Notes: a model not told the origin generated them from the sequence alone. DNA of 64,000 nucleotides from Streptomyces sp. ISL-100 (GCF_018614615.1 NZ_JAGGOK010000008.1:62001-126000); one strand, 5' to 3'. Shown: positions 54,941 to 63,342, numbered from the stretch's first letter. Program-made: numbers and translations.

Positions 54941-55903
54941 TCAGTCCTCAAGAAAGAATCTGTGCTGGTCCGCGACCTGCTCGTACCCTTCAAGCCGTGC
55001 CTGGGTGCGCACGGGGTCGGCATCGGCCATGGCCTGGAGGACGGCGGCGGACAGGACACCCGGCGCCGAGTAGGAGTCGAAGACGAGACGGGATCCGGTG
55101 CCGGCGGTGAGTGCCACATCGGCCTCGTCCACGAGCGACCCGAGCGACAGATCGGTGATCAGCGCGACGCGCAGCCCCGTGCTGCGGGCGGCCTGCATCG
55201 CCGCCAGCGTCTCGTTGGCATGCCGCGGCATCGCGAACGCCACCACCCACGTCCCGCCGGCCTCCCGCGACTGGAGCAGCGCGTCGTAGGCGACGCTTCC
55301 GCCGCGGGTTACCAGGCGTACGTCGGGATGGATCCGCCGGGCCGCGTAGGCGAAGTACTCCGCCAAGGACACGGAGATCCGCAGCCCGAGAACCGTCAGA
55401 GGCATCGAACGGGCCAGCTCCCGTCCGACGTCGAGGACCCGGCCGGGGTCGGCAAGGGTGCGCCGCAGGCTCTCCAGGTTCTCGATCTCGGCATCGACGG
55501 CTGCCTGCAGCTCGTTGCGCCGGATTTCTTCCCGCGAGCCGGCGACGGAGCTGAGCGCGATGGGCTGCAGGGCCTCACGGAGCGCGGGGAACCCACTGAA
55601 CCCCAACGACGACGCGAAGCGCGTCACGGACGGCTGACTGACCCCCACCCGTTCCGCCAGATCTGTGATCGACAGGAAGGCGGCCTCGGTGAGGTGATCG
55701 ACGATGTACTGGGCGATGCGCCGCTGCGCGGGCGACAGCCGGTGCCCACCGAACAGCGCGCGCACTCGGTCCCTGGGAGACCCCTCCGGAGATCCCTCCC
55801 CTTCCGGAGCCTGCCTTCCAGGCGTAATCGCAGACGCCTGTGCGCGTGCCTGCTGCCGTGATGGCACCGGTGTGCCTCCCTCTCGTCCCACGACGCTCAA
55901 CAT
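54941..55903 (-). CDS. MurR/RpiR-family regulator with SIS domain
   Basis: A 320-aa protein. The HTH_6 domain (HRLSPAQRRIAQYIVDHLTE, AFLSITDLAERVGVSQPSVT, RFASSLGFSGFPALREALQP) is at residues about 55-125. The SIS sugar-phosphate isomerase domain follows (VLGLRISVSLAEYFAYAARR, WVVAFAMPRHANETLAAMQA, LRVALITDLSLGSLVDEADV). RpiR regulators respond to phosphosugars. The target genes are not clear. The palindrome at 54863 is not in its own promoter but near its 3' end. Confidence 0.93.
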   Translation of the reverse strand: MLSVVGREGGTPVPSRQQARAQASAITPGRQAPEGEGSPEGSPRDRVRALFGGHRLSPAQRRIAQYIVDHLTEAAFLSITDLAERVGVSQPSVTRFASSLGFSGFPALREALQPIALSSVAGSREEIRRNELQAAVDAEIENLESLRRTLADPGRVLDVGRELARSMPLTVLGLRISVSLAEYFAYAARRIHPDVRLVTRGGSVAYDALLQSREAGGTWVVAFAMPRHANETLAAMQAARSTGLRVALITDLSLGSLVDEADVALTAGTGSRLVFDSYSAPGVLSAAVLQAMADADPVRTQARLEGYEQVADQHRFFLED

Positions 55904-56407
55904 AGCCCACCGCCCACACGCCCCACCGAAGCCGCCGGGGCCGATCTGGCCGGAGCGCCGACTGAGGCTTTCACCTGGTGTTTCGCGGCGGGTGCGGACG
56001 CTGCGGACCGGACCTGTGTCACTCGCGACGCCTGGGCGCCTTCGCTTGGCGCTCGGCTTCCTTGCGCCTCTGGACGGTGTACGAGGACCAGTCGCCGCGG
56101 TGGAGATCGCACCTCGATGCGTCCATCATCGCCAGTCGTCGGCACCGCGTCCCCTTCTCCGTCAGCGCTCCACACCTGGACTGCGTACGAGCCACGATTC
56201 CCCCTCGGTCTCGGCTGTCGTGAGGACCAGTCCAGGCTTACGGGGCGTATGCCGTCACCGGAAGGCGCACCGCTCCGCCATCCGGTGCACGGCGCCCCAT
56301 GGCGGTTGCTCGGGGGCGCACGCCGCTTCGGCCTCGGCGCACGCCTGCGGATGCCCGAGGCGTACCGCGCGTCTAGTGTCGAGAACACCGGAAGGGGTGT
56401 GGTCAGC
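55904..56407. other. about 500-nt gene-free region
   Basis: No convincing gene in either direction. On the minus strand a frame giving HRGDWSSYTVQRRKEAERQA has some coding-like character, but it has stops and no recognised family. It may hold remnants, plus promoters for the RpiR gene and the SRPBCC gene. Confidence 0.35.
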
Positions 56408-56854
56408 GTGGCCCGGAACCGCAGTCTGATCCTGAGCTCGCCGTCCGAGCTCTGGAGTCTCCTGTCCGACGGCCATCGCTACGGGGAGTGGGTGACAGGA
56501 ACCCAGCAAGTCCTCGCCGTGGACCCGCACTGGCCAGAAGTAGGCGCCCGCCTGCAAGTCCGAGTCGGCGTCGGCCGCCTGACCCTCGACGACACCTGCG
56601 TCGTCCGCATCTGCGAACCGCAACACCGCCTGCAACTGGAAGCGAAGGCAGGTCCCTTCGGCGCCGCCCGCATAGCCATGAACCTGATCCCCTGGGGCGA
56701 GAACACCCTCTTCATCCTCGACTGGCACCCCCTCCGGGGCCCCGGCACCCGGATGCACGGACTCCCGGTGGACTACGTGGTGGCAATCCGCAACGGCATG
56801 ATGCTGACGAAACTGGCCCGCATAGCGGTGCGCGAGCACGACATCAACGCCTGA
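56408..56854 (+). CDS. SRPBCC-family (polyketide cyclase/START-like) protein
   Basis: A protein of about 148 aa with the START-like pattern: SLILSSPSELWSLLSDGHRY and GEWVTGTQQVLAVDPHWPEV at the N terminus, HRLQLEAKAGPFGAARIAMN with beta strands in the middle, and NGMMLTKLARIAVRE as the C-terminal helix. These proteins bind small hydrophobic ligands. The GTG start is uncertain; GTG 9 nt earlier is closer to the GGAAGG but too near. Confidence 0.78.
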   Translation: MARNRSLILSSPSELWSLLSDGHRYGEWVTGTQQVLAVDPHWPEVGARLQVRVGVGRLTLDDTCVVRICEPQHRLQLEAKAGPFGAARIAMNLIPWGENTLFILDWHPLRGPGTRMHGLPVDYVVAIRNGMMLTKLARIAVREHDINA

Positions 56855-56962
56855 AGCGCCTCACACAACCCCCGCAGCGGAACCTGTGCCGCTGCTTACT
56901 CGTCCGGTGGAGCGGAATGCGCCGGGGGCTCTGACACAGGGGCCGGCGGCGTCGCCCGAGGG

Positions 56963-57406
56963 TCATGAGCCGCCCGCACCATGGGCCGAGCCGCAGCAGG
57001 AAGCGGTGGGCAGGAACACCGTGTCGCAGACGATCGTCACCAGCGACAGGAAGGGGATGCCGAGCAGGACCGCGATCCCCAGTTGCTCCGCGACCATCAC
57101 CGCCAGCAGGACGTTCTTGACCTTGCGGTTGCCGAGCGTGAACGGGAACGCCACCTGCGCCATGACCGTCAGGTAGCTCAGGGCCAGTGTCAGCACCGCG
57201 TTGGCCGCAATGGTCGCGGAGAGCCACGGCCATGGGGTGAAGTAGTCCAGGTGCAGCGCGTAGTACAGGGCCGAGCCCTCCTGCCACCGCAGGCCCTGGA
57301 TCTTGTACCAGCCCGCGGTGGAGTAGATCAGGCAGACCTGTACGGCGATGACCAGCATCGCGGCGTTGTGCAGCATGGCCGCGCAGCCGTCCAGAACCAT
57401 GCACAT
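56963..57406 (-). CDS. HTTM-domain (vitamin K-dependent carboxylase-like) protein, N-terminally truncated
   Basis: A 147-aa piece with four membrane segments: AAMLVIAVQVCLIYSTAGWY and KIQGLRWQEGSALYYALHLD, then LDYFTPWPWLSATIAANAVL and VTIVCDTVFLPTASCC. YKIQGxRWQxGxALYYxLHLDYFxPWPxLS is a hallmark of HTTM proteins, which are normally 300-400 aa. The N-terminal half is missing, so it is probably a remnant. A strong inverted repeat lies 58 nt before its start. Confidence 0.72.
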   Translation of the reverse strand: MCMVLDGCAAMLHNAAMLVIAVQVCLIYSTAGWYKIQGLRWQEGSALYYALHLDYFTPWPWLSATIAANAVLTLALSYLTVMAQVAFPFTLGNRKVKNVLLAVMVAEQLGIAVLLGIPFLSLVTIVCDTVFLPTASCCGSAHGAGGS

Positions 57407-57463
57407 GACTGGGGGCCGGATTCCCCCTGATCGCCTCGACGCCCCGGGCGGTCAGGTTGACCC

Positions 57464-57508
57464 ACGGCTCGTGCGGTGGGCGACGTCCTCGTCCACCGCA
57501 CGAGCCGT
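57464..57508. terminator. perfect 16-bp inverted repeat, likely terminator
   Basis: ACGGCTCGTGCGGTGG and its exact complement CCACCGCACGAGCCGT flank a 13-nt loop. It lies 33 nt downstream of the pterin dehydratase stop (minus strand) and before the truncated HTTM gene. It is longer than most hairpins here and could also be a recombination scar. Confidence 0.7.
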
Positions 57509-57540
57509 CCGCCCGGTGGGCGCCTTTTGCCTGTCCGGGG

Positions 57541-57858
57541 TCAGCCGAGTGGGATTGCCTGGTGCGCCTCGACGATCGCATCAATCCGGGCGGCCAGATC
57601 GAAATCTGCTGCGGTCAGCACGTGGCCCGCGTCGTGGGTCGTGATGCCGAACCGCAGATGGTCGATCCGCAGGTCGATGTCCGCGTGGTGATGGATCCGG
57701 CGTTCGCGGTCCGCCACGTGCACGATCACCGCGACGCCCGCGTGATACCGGATGTCGTACCGGCGGGTGATCTCATTCCCTGCCTGCTCCCAGCCAGGCA
57801 GCTGCTCCAGACGCTCAGCTATCTCCTGGTCCGTCAGCGGTACCAGTCCCTGCGCCAC
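57541..57858 (-). CDS. 4a-hydroxytetrahydrobiopterin dehydratase (PCD/DCoH-like)
   Basis: A 105-aa protein with the PCD signature: LPGWEQAGNEITRRY, then ERRIHHHADIDLRIDHLRFG and ITTHDAGHVLTAADFDLA. The conserved HH...H..T-H-D/G-A-G residues are present. The enzyme recycles the pterin cofactor of aromatic amino acid hydroxylases, or acts in other pterin reactions. No hydroxylase gene is nearby. It is next to the broken XRE gene on the same strand. Confidence 0.93.
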   Translation of the reverse strand: MAQGLVPLTDQEIAERLEQLPGWEQAGNEITRRYDIRYHAGVAVIVHVADRERRIHHHADIDLRIDHLRFGITTHDAGHVLTAADFDLAARIDAIVEAHQAIPLG

Positions 57859-57859
57859 G

Positions 57860-59124
57860 TCATCCCCTCTCAGTCACGGGGGCCAGCAACTCCTGGAGCG
57901 CCTGGCCGATCGAGGCATCCTGCCACGGCCGCATTGCCCGCTCCAGGGCTCGCAACTCGCTGAGCATCCGGGCGGACCGGGTCTCGACAGCGATCTGTGC
58001 CACCTGACGCGCAATCTCAACAGCCTGATCGGGCTCGCGCGCCGTGGCGGCGGCCGTGGCGTGCCGAGCGAGGTACACCCCACGGTCACGACGTGCGGTC
58101 TCCGGCACGACTTGCAGCACCTGGCCCCAAAGCGCCCCTGCTTCCACCCCGAGGCCGAGACGCCCGTAGCAGGTGGCGCGCTGGACTTCGAGGTATCCAG
58201 GCGTCCTCTTACATGCGTTGCCCCAGGGCAGGTCGTCATCGACGCGCGTGAGCAGCCCGGCGGCGTCGTCGATGAGCTGGTCAACAGCAGTTCGGTCCTG
58301 GGTGAGGCTGGCCCCGTGGGCCTGCTGCTGCATGCCATGATCCGCACCTTCGGCAGCAGCCGCCCAGCCTCGTCCAGCGCGGCCTCGCACAGCTCGATGA
58401 CCGCATGCCCGTCGCCGAGGTCGGTACGCACCTGCGCCTGGTTGACCAGGGAATACCCGATCAGGTGCGGGTCGCGCGACCGCATCGCGATCTCCTGGGT
58501 GACCCCACGCCAGAATGCCGCGCCGTCCATGTCGCCGGCGTCTTGGTACAGCCACCCGACAAGGGCGGCGTAAGCCGCACCTACTCGGAGCAGCCCGCGG
58601 CGGGTCTCGCCTGTCGCTGACCGGGTGAGCTTGTCGATCAGTTGGTACTGCGCGGAGACCGAGCCGATCAGATCGTGCGGGCCGAGGAACATGTCTGCCC
58701 GGTAGTGGCCCTCCAACTGCTGTTGGAAGTAGTCGATCAGCGCGGGATCAACGTTCTGGCTTGCGACCGGCCCGGCGACGAGCGCAGCGGCGGTGACGGA
58801 GACGAACGCTCGACGGTTCACATCGTCCTCTTGCTGGTGCGCAGGGCGGATCCACCCCGACGGCGAGGTGAACCCGAGGTCTTCGGGCCAGCGCCCGAGC
58901 GCGTCGTGGATGACGATCGCTGTCTCCTCCGCCGGCCACCCGGGGCGACCGCCTTCCCACCGGCGCCATGTCCTGGCGGACACAGTGAAGTGCGGATCGT
59001 CGAGCAGCTGCTGACCGTGCTCCTGGAGCGCAGCAGCAGCTGCTTCGATGGTGCGCCACCCACGACGAAGCCTTGTGGCTCTCAGCGCGTCATTGCGGCC
59101 CCTGAACCCAGTCTGAGGTGTCAT
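57860..59124 (-). pseudogene. XRE regulator with TPR-like C terminus, frameshifted
   Basis: The start MTPQTGFRGRNDALRATRLR leads to a helix-turn-helix region (residues about 15-75: AALQEHGQQLLDDPHFTVSA, TWRRWEGGRPGWP) and a helical repeat domain (TGETRRGLLRVGAAYAALVG). At about 58335 the frame shifts: RLLPKVRIMA is followed in the next frame by MQQQAHGASLTQDRTAVDQL and continues to the stop at 57860. One base seems lost. Similar Streptomyces regulators are about 420 aa, matching the repaired length. Confidence 0.8.
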
Positions 59125-59140
59125 CACTCGTGCTCCCGGC

Positions 59141-59161
59141 CGTGGCCGCTACGTGGCCACG
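59141..59161. promoter_or_regulatory. inverted repeat in the XRE divergent promoter
   Basis: CGTGGCC and GGCCACG flank 7 nt, between the XRE gene (start 59124, minus strand) and the 59206 gene (plus strand). It is a candidate operator for the XRE regulator. Confidence 0.55.
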
Positions 59162-59205
59162 TGCCGGCCTATTACCCCGCTCCCGTGCACGCCCATCATC
59201 GCCAC

Positions 59206-59400
59206 ATGACCAGGAGACGTACGGAAAACGATGCAAGACGCGCACCATCGAGCGACGGCAGGGCCTCGGAGTGGTTCGCATCCACCCTCCTCACGCCGGA
59301 GGAAGCCCGGCAGGAATGGCGGTCGGGCATCCCGAGCTACCGGCCAACGCCCCATCCGGGTGCCGGCGAGCAGCGGCGCGAAGCGGCAGGCACGTCGTGA
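59206..59400 (+). CDS. small protein of unknown function (64 aa)
   Basis: It reads MTRRRTENDARRAPSSDGRA, SEWFASTLLTPEEARQEWRS. The LTPEEARQEW segment resembles the start of larger proteins of the next gene's type. The stop overlaps the next start (GTGA), so the two are coupled; this might instead be a frameshifted 5' part of the following gene. It is divergent from the XRE regulator. Confidence 0.5.
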   Translation: MTRRRTENDARRAPSSDGRASEWFASTLLTPEEARQEWRSGIPSYRPTPHPGAGEQRREAAGTS

Positions 59401-59975
59401 TCGCATCCGAGGAGCATCACGGCATGGTGGGTACGAGTACAGAACCCTGCCGGGATCTGGACCCTCCGCTGGGCACGCACGGGGTGCTCGTGCACACGCG
59501 CCAGGCACAGGAGTTGGCGGTCGGCCACTGGCTCCTCACCGCAACGAACGACCGCCGAACGGCCCGTGTCGAGCGGGAGACGTCCGGTATCGCACTCCTA
59601 CGGTGCGGCAGCATCTTCTCCGCGATCCGCATCCCTGCCGCAGTCGTACGTGCGGCGGCCGGCACAGACGACACGGAGGCGGTCGACGCCTACCTCTGTG
59701 AGGCGTTGCAGGACGGCCCGGTGTTCGCCGACGCCTACTCACGGCGGTATTACGCGCTGGTCCCGGCGAGCACGGCGCTCCGGTGGGACGTCCCGAACAC
59801 GGAATGCCTGGGCGTGAACTGCTTCGTCGGCGTGCCGAGCCCGAAGCTGACTGACCCGGCGTACCCCTCCTACTGGTCCGTGCCGATGAACGGCCCCGGA
59901 GCGCTGTGCACGCCGGGCGCGGTGTCGCAGCTCGTGCTGTACGGCCGGTTCCGGCAGGCGGAGGCCCGACGGTGA
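59397..59975 (+). CDS. conserved protein of unknown function (192 aa)
   Basis: It contains GIALLRCGSIFSAIRIPAAV, VDAYLCEALQDGPVFADAYS and RRYYALVPASTALRWDVPNT. The pattern resembles actinobacterial proteins with a primase/polymerase-like N-terminal fold, but the catalytic residues are not evident. The GTG overlaps the previous stop and its own stop overlaps the next GTG (GTGA), so four genes in a row are coupled. Confidence 0.68.
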   Translation: MIASEEHHGMVGTSTEPCRDLDPPLGTHGVLVHTRQAQELAVGHWLLTATNDRRTARVERETSGIALLRCGSIFSAIRIPAAVVRAAAGTDDTEAVDAYLCEALQDGPVFADAYSRRYYALVPASTALRWDVPNTECLGVNCFVGVPSPKLTDPAYPSYWSVPMNGPGALCTPGAVSQLVLYGRFRQAEARR

Positions 59976-60136
59976 CCGAGTGCCCGGTAGACGTTGAGAC
60001 GATCACGCAGACCTACACCCCAGCATCCCCCGAGTACGCGGCGCTCCTCACTCACTGCACGGACTGCGCGACGTGCCCCGACGGGCGTGAGACCGGAGCC
60101 GAGCTGCGGCGGGCAGTACGGGAGACGCGGCGATGA
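59972..60136 (+). CDS. small Cys-rich protein (54 aa)
   Basis: It reads MTECPVDVETITQTYTPASP and EYAALLTHCTDCATCPDGRE, with CxxCxxC. The GTG overlaps the previous stop. Its own stop overlaps ATG at 60133, which opens only a 12-codon frame. It might be a zinc-binding or precursor-like peptide ahead of the radical SAM remnant. Function unknown. Confidence 0.55.
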   Translation: MTECPVDVETITQTYTPASPEYAALLTHCTDCATCPDGRETGAELRRAVRETRR

Positions 60137-60282
60137 CCCAGTGCGTGGGCGAGCACATACTCCTGCCCTGACCCAGTACCGCAGCCCTCTGCCCGGAGGC
60201 ACTGCCCCGGGCCGGGGCGGCCTGCTCAACCTGCACGCCACGACCGCGCCAACGGGGCGCGGCACCGCCCCAGGAGGAAACC

Positions 60283-60657
60283 ATGAGCACCGCTGTCCGA
60301 CCCACTTTGCGCAGCCTCGAACTTGAGTTGACTGGGCTGTGCCAGGCCAGTTGCACGCACTGTCTCGCATCGTCAGGGCCGACCAGTACGCACGGCAGCA
60401 TGACCGCTGCAGACTGGCAACGGGTCATCACTCGTGGCAGACCCCGGACTACGACCCAGATGCGAAAGTCTGCCGCCGCGATGGTGCGCCTGATCCTGAC
60501 CCGGCGCCGCAGCAGCGGACGTTGTCGCTGGGCTTGGACCCGCAGCGCCGCCAGTACCCGTGAACGCAGAACGCCCCCAGCCCTCCCCGAAGGGAGAGCA
60601 GGGGGCGCCTTTGTCATTTCCCCACCGCGGCTGGGGAGTAGCGTTCTGAGTGTCTAG
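60283..60657 (+). pseudogene. truncated radical SAM protein
   Basis: A strong AGGAGG precedes the start. The first about 45 residues (LRSLELELTGLCQASCTHCL, ASSGPTSTHGSMTAADWQRV) have the CxxxCxxC radical SAM cluster in its normal place, as in SPASM-type maturases. After that, the frame becomes arginine-rich and unrelated. In another frame HSWQTPDYDPDAKVCRRDGA continues, so a deletion fused it to a second gene's end. Confidence 0.72.
60572..60612 (+). terminator. intrinsic terminator after the radical SAM remnant
   Basis: CGCCCCC pairs with GGGGGCG and CCTCCC with GGGAG inside, followed by CCTTTGTCATTT. This is a strong hairpin with a T-rich tail, before the next XRE gene. Confidence 0.82.
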
Positions 60658-60675
60658 GTCAGAACGGAGTTCAGT

Positions 60676-61908
60676 ATGCCGCAACCATCCGACACACCGA
60701 CCGATTCCCCGGACACCTTCGCCCAGCGCGTTCGGCGCGCACGGGAGCGCTCAGGCCTGACGCGCGCCGTTGCTGGCGGGCTCGTGGGCCGCTCTGCTGA
60801 GTGGGTGAAAGCCATCGAGACCGGACGTCTCCATACGCCTCGCCTGCCCCTACTGCTCCGCCTCGCTGAAGTCCTCGGCGTGGATGTTGGCGAGCTCACT
60901 GGCGAGGAGCGAATCTCCGCCGCCACGTACAGCAAGGCCTCGCACAAGGCACTGCCAGCAGTGAAAGCCTCCCTCACCGCCTACCAGTTCCGGCCTCGCG
61001 ATGAGGAACCCGAGAGCGCTGAGTCTCTACTCGCCCGCGTCCGGCAGGCGTGGCAGTTGTGGCACGGCAGCGGTGACCACCGCTCCCGCATCGCCACGAT
61101 CGCCCCGAGCCTGCTCGCCGATCTTCAGCACGCCGCCCGTACTCTCGACGGCACCGACCGGCGCCGCGTCCTCGTCGGCCTGGCGGAGACCTACCACCTG
61201 ATCCAGCTGTACCTCTCCTTCCAGCCCGCGCCCGAGCTGGTGATGCTCACCGGCGACCGGGCCATAACCGCGGCGCAGGACGCCGACAGCCCGCAGGCCA
61301 TCGCATGCGCCGCCTGGTACATGAACCACGTCTTCCGCGACGCCGGCGAAGCACACGAAGCCCGTGTCGACCTGGCGATGAAAGCCGCTGATCTACTTCA
61401 CGCGGTCGACGACAACCCCGAGGACCTCGCGCGCTGGGGTCTGCTCCACCTTGCCGCGGCACTGTCGTTCGCGAAGCGCGGCCGGGAGGGAGACGCGTGG
61501 CGGTACTGGGACAAGGCAAATGACGCCGCCCGCCGCCTCGGAGAGGACTACTCGCACCCGTGGCTGATCTTCGGGCCGGGCATGGTCGACGCCTACCGAC
61601 TGACGATGCACAACGACCTGGTGCAGTCCGGTGGCGCCATCGACGTGGCCACCACGATCGACCTTGCCCCGATGCCGTCCGCCACGCGCCGCAGCTTCCA
61701 CCAGTTGGAGGCAGCGCGGGCGTACAGCATGGGCGGCGAACACCTGGCGGTCGTGCACCTGCTGAAGAAGGCTCATGAGGAGTCGCCCGAGACCGTGCGC
61801 TACAACCTGTTCGCCCGGTCGGCTCTGCCCGACCTGGTGGAGACCGGGCCTGCGATGATCCGCGACGATGCGCGGTGGCTGGCGCAGGAGTTGGGCATCC
61901 CCGCCTAG
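60676..61908 (+). CDS. XRE-family regulator with C-terminal helical repeat domain
   Basis: A 410-aa protein. The XRE helix-turn-helix is FAQRVRRARERSGLTRAVAG and SAEWVKAIETGRLHTPRLPL (residues about 14-75), followed by LAEVLGVDVGELTG. The rest is helical repeats of the TPR type (SLLADLQHAARTLDGTDRRR, ACAAWYMNHVFRDAGEAHEA, LGEDYSHPWLIFGPGMVDAY). It resembles the broken regulator at 57860-59124 in layout. The GGGGGTAC palindromes 28 nt after the stop may be its operator. Confidence 0.88.
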   Translation: MPQPSDTPTDSPDTFAQRVRRARERSGLTRAVAGGLVGRSAEWVKAIETGRLHTPRLPLLLRLAEVLGVDVGELTGEERISAATYSKASHKALPAVKASLTAYQFRPRDEEPESAESLLARVRQAWQLWHGSGDHRSRIATIAPSLLADLQHAARTLDGTDRRRVLVGLAETYHLIQLYLSFQPAPELVMLTGDRAITAAQDADSPQAIACAAWYMNHVFRDAGEAHEARVDLAMKAADLLHAVDDNPEDLARWGLLHLAAALSFAKRGREGDAWRYWDKANDAARRLGEDYSHPWLIFGPGMVDAYRLTMHNDLVQSGGAIDVATTIDLAPMPSATRRSFHQLEAARAYSMGGEHLAVVHLLKKAHEESPETVRYNLFARSALPDLVETGPAMIRDDARWLAQELGIPA

Positions 61909-61935
61909 CCACAAATCCAGCCTGTACCTCTCGTA

Positions 61936-61983
61936 GGGGGTACAACCTCTACCCCTGATCGAGGGGGTACAGGTTGTACCCCC
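61936..61983. promoter_or_regulatory. complex GGGGGTAC palindrome upstream of the small-gene operon
   Basis: GGGGGTACAACCT and AGGTTGTACCCCC are exact inverted copies 22 nt apart. Inside lies a second GGGGGTAC at 61963, and a GTACC occurs upstream. The array is 71 nt upstream of the start at 62054. It is probably an operator with several binding sites for the XRE regulator. Confidence 0.72.
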
Positions 61984-62053
61984 TTGGCGTATCCGCCGCT
62001 CCTACCGTCGTCATCAGTGCAGGTACCACCGGTAATGACGGCGGGGGACAACC

Positions 62054-62383
62054 GTGACGATGACGATGCAGGTGTACCGGGTAGGGCCGGACGGGCGGCG
62101 ACGCAATGTCGGACCGGTCGTCACTGTCGTTCCGGGTGACGGGGACCGACTGCCCGATTCCCTGGGCTTCCCTGCCTGCACCTGTCCTCGGTGCAAGGTA
62201 GCGCCGGCTTCTCAGAGGTGGTGCGACTGGCACGACGGCCCTACCGACACCGAGCTCGACGCCCTGTGGGGCATGACGAACTCGGGCCCGTGCGTGCCGG
62301 TCCAGGCATGCGCCGAATGCCGCAAGGCCGCCGCCGCGGACATCGCAAGGCGAGCGGCTGACCGCGCTGGGCTTGACGCATGA
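62054..62383 (+). CDS. small Cys-rich protein (109 aa)
   Basis: It reads MTMTMQVYRVGPDGRRRNVG, then FPACTCPRCKVAPASQRWCD and VQACAECRKAAAADIARRAA. Six cysteines in CTCPRC, WC and CAEC suggest a zinc ribbon pair. The GTG follows GGGGGA by 4 nt. Its stop overlaps the next ATG (ATGA). A palindromic operator lies upstream. Function unknown. Confidence 0.7.
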   Translation: MTMTMQVYRVGPDGRRRNVGPVVTVVPGDGDRLPDSLGFPACTCPRCKVAPASQRWCDWHDGPTDTELDALWGMTNSGPCVPVQACAECRKAAAADIARRAADRAGLDA

Positions 62384-62556
62384 CCACTACGACGGGGCAC
62401 CGCTCGGACGTGACGGGTGAGTGCCAGCTCGGCGAGCACCCGCTGTGCGACGGCAAACAGGACATCAAGGCCGGCGGCGTAGTAGCCGTCCGGGTTCGCT
62501 GCGCGTGCGTGTGTCACAGACGCGGCCGACCGCACCGTAACGCGGGCCGTTCATGA
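62380..62556 (+). CDS. small Cys-rich protein (58 aa)
   Basis: The ATG overlaps the previous stop as ATGA. The product reads MTTTTGHRSDVTGECQLGEH, PLCDGKQDIK and RVRCACVCHRRGR, with five cysteines; the CACVCH end recurs in small Streptomyces zinc-ribbon-like proteins that pair with XRE-controlled operons. It is coupled to the previous gene. Function unknown. Confidence 0.6.
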   Translation: MTTTTGHRSDVTGECQLGEHPLCDGKQDIKAGGVVAVRVRCACVCHRRGRPHRNAGRS

Positions 62557-62623
62557 CACCGCCGGGTGAAGTCCGCCAGCGAGCCCCGCCCCATGCCCTT
62601 GACGGCGTAATCTGCCCGGCGAG

Positions 62624-62860
62624 ATGACCAATTTCGCCGACGAGGCCCGTACCCGCACCGCCCGACTGCTCCGCATGGCCGCCAGCGATGACGACCAGGA
62701 GCGCGAGCGGATCGTCGCGTACGCGGCCGCCACTCCGGACCCGCCCCTCATGACCCGGCTGGGCATCCAGACGACCGGATGCCCTCGCTGCCGCAGGACG
62801 ATGTGGATGCAGCGAGACCTGTGGGTCTGCTCCGCCTGCGGCCATATGGAGGACGTGTGA
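62624..62860 (+). CDS. small zinc-ribbon protein (78 aa)
   Basis: It begins MTNFADEARTRTARLLRMAA. The C-terminal half carries TTGCPRCRRTMWMQRDLWVC, SACGHMED: CxxC...CxxC, a zinc ribbon. The stop overlaps the next GTG as GTGA. Probably nucleic-acid or partner binding, but not known. Confidence 0.7.
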   Translation: MTNFADEARTRTARLLRMAASDDDQERERIVAYAAATPDPPLMTRLGIQTTGCPRCRRTMWMQRDLWVCSACGHMEDV

Positions 62861-63222
62861 TCTGCCCCCGCTGCCAGACCCCGATGCACCGCGCGGCCGC
62901 GCTCCCCGAGCGCTGGTACTGCCGCACGTGCACCCGGTACGCGATCCCTGGGGACAGTCCGGAGGACATTGAGCGGCACCAGCAGGAGCGCGAGCACGCC
63001 ATCGCCCTGCTGGACGCCGCTCTCGGTCCGCGCGCCAAGCAGCGCGACGCCGACCGACGAATCATCAGCGAGATGGAGAAGACCATGGGACAGACCATTC
63101 AGACCCGCGGGTGCAGCAAGTGCGGCGGCACCATGTACCGCACCGTCGAGACGGACGACCAGGGCAACCCCACCGGGTACCCCATGTTCATCTGTAACAA
63201 CTGCGGCAACATGGAGGGCTAA
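62857..63222 (+). CDS. double zinc-ribbon protein (121 aa)
   Basis: The N terminus VICPRCQTPMHRAAALPERW and YCRTCTRYA makes one CxxC...CxxC ribbon; RGCSKCGGTMYRTVETDDQG and MFICNNCGNMEG make a second at the C terminus, joined by a helix (DIERHQQEREHAIALLDAAL). An in-frame ATG at 63085 would yield the second ribbon alone. A hairpin follows the stop. Confidence 0.72.
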   Translation: MICPRCQTPMHRAAALPERWYCRTCTRYAIPGDSPEDIERHQQEREHAIALLDAALGPRAKQRDADRRIISEMEKTMGQTIQTRGCSKCGGTMYRTVETDDQGNPTGYPMFICNNCGNMEG

Positions 63223-63247
63223 CCCTCTACCTCAATCTTGGCCAGTG

Positions 63248-63308
63248 CTCCCCCGTTTACGGGGGAGGTGAAGGCCATCCCTCGTCTCTGCGACGCGGAG
63301 CGTCGCAG
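63248..63308 (+). terminator. two strong hairpins after the zinc-ribbon operon
   Basis: CTCCCCCG/CGGGGGAG (loop TTTA) at 63248-63267 and CTGCGACGC/GCGTCGCAG (loop GGA) at 63288-63308. The first is probably the operon's terminator. Confidence 0.72.
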
Positions 63309-63342
63309 CTCCCTGTAGAGTGTGAACATCCACCAGCGACAA

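Noticed and set aside
60133..60171. A 12-codon frame overlapping the stop of the 54-aa gene (ATGA)
   Set aside because: Too short to support; noted only as a possible remnant of another coupled gene.
61936..61983. CRISPR-like repeats from the recurring GGGGGTAC
   Set aside because: Only two to three short copies with overlapping symmetry and no spacers; an operator array fits better.
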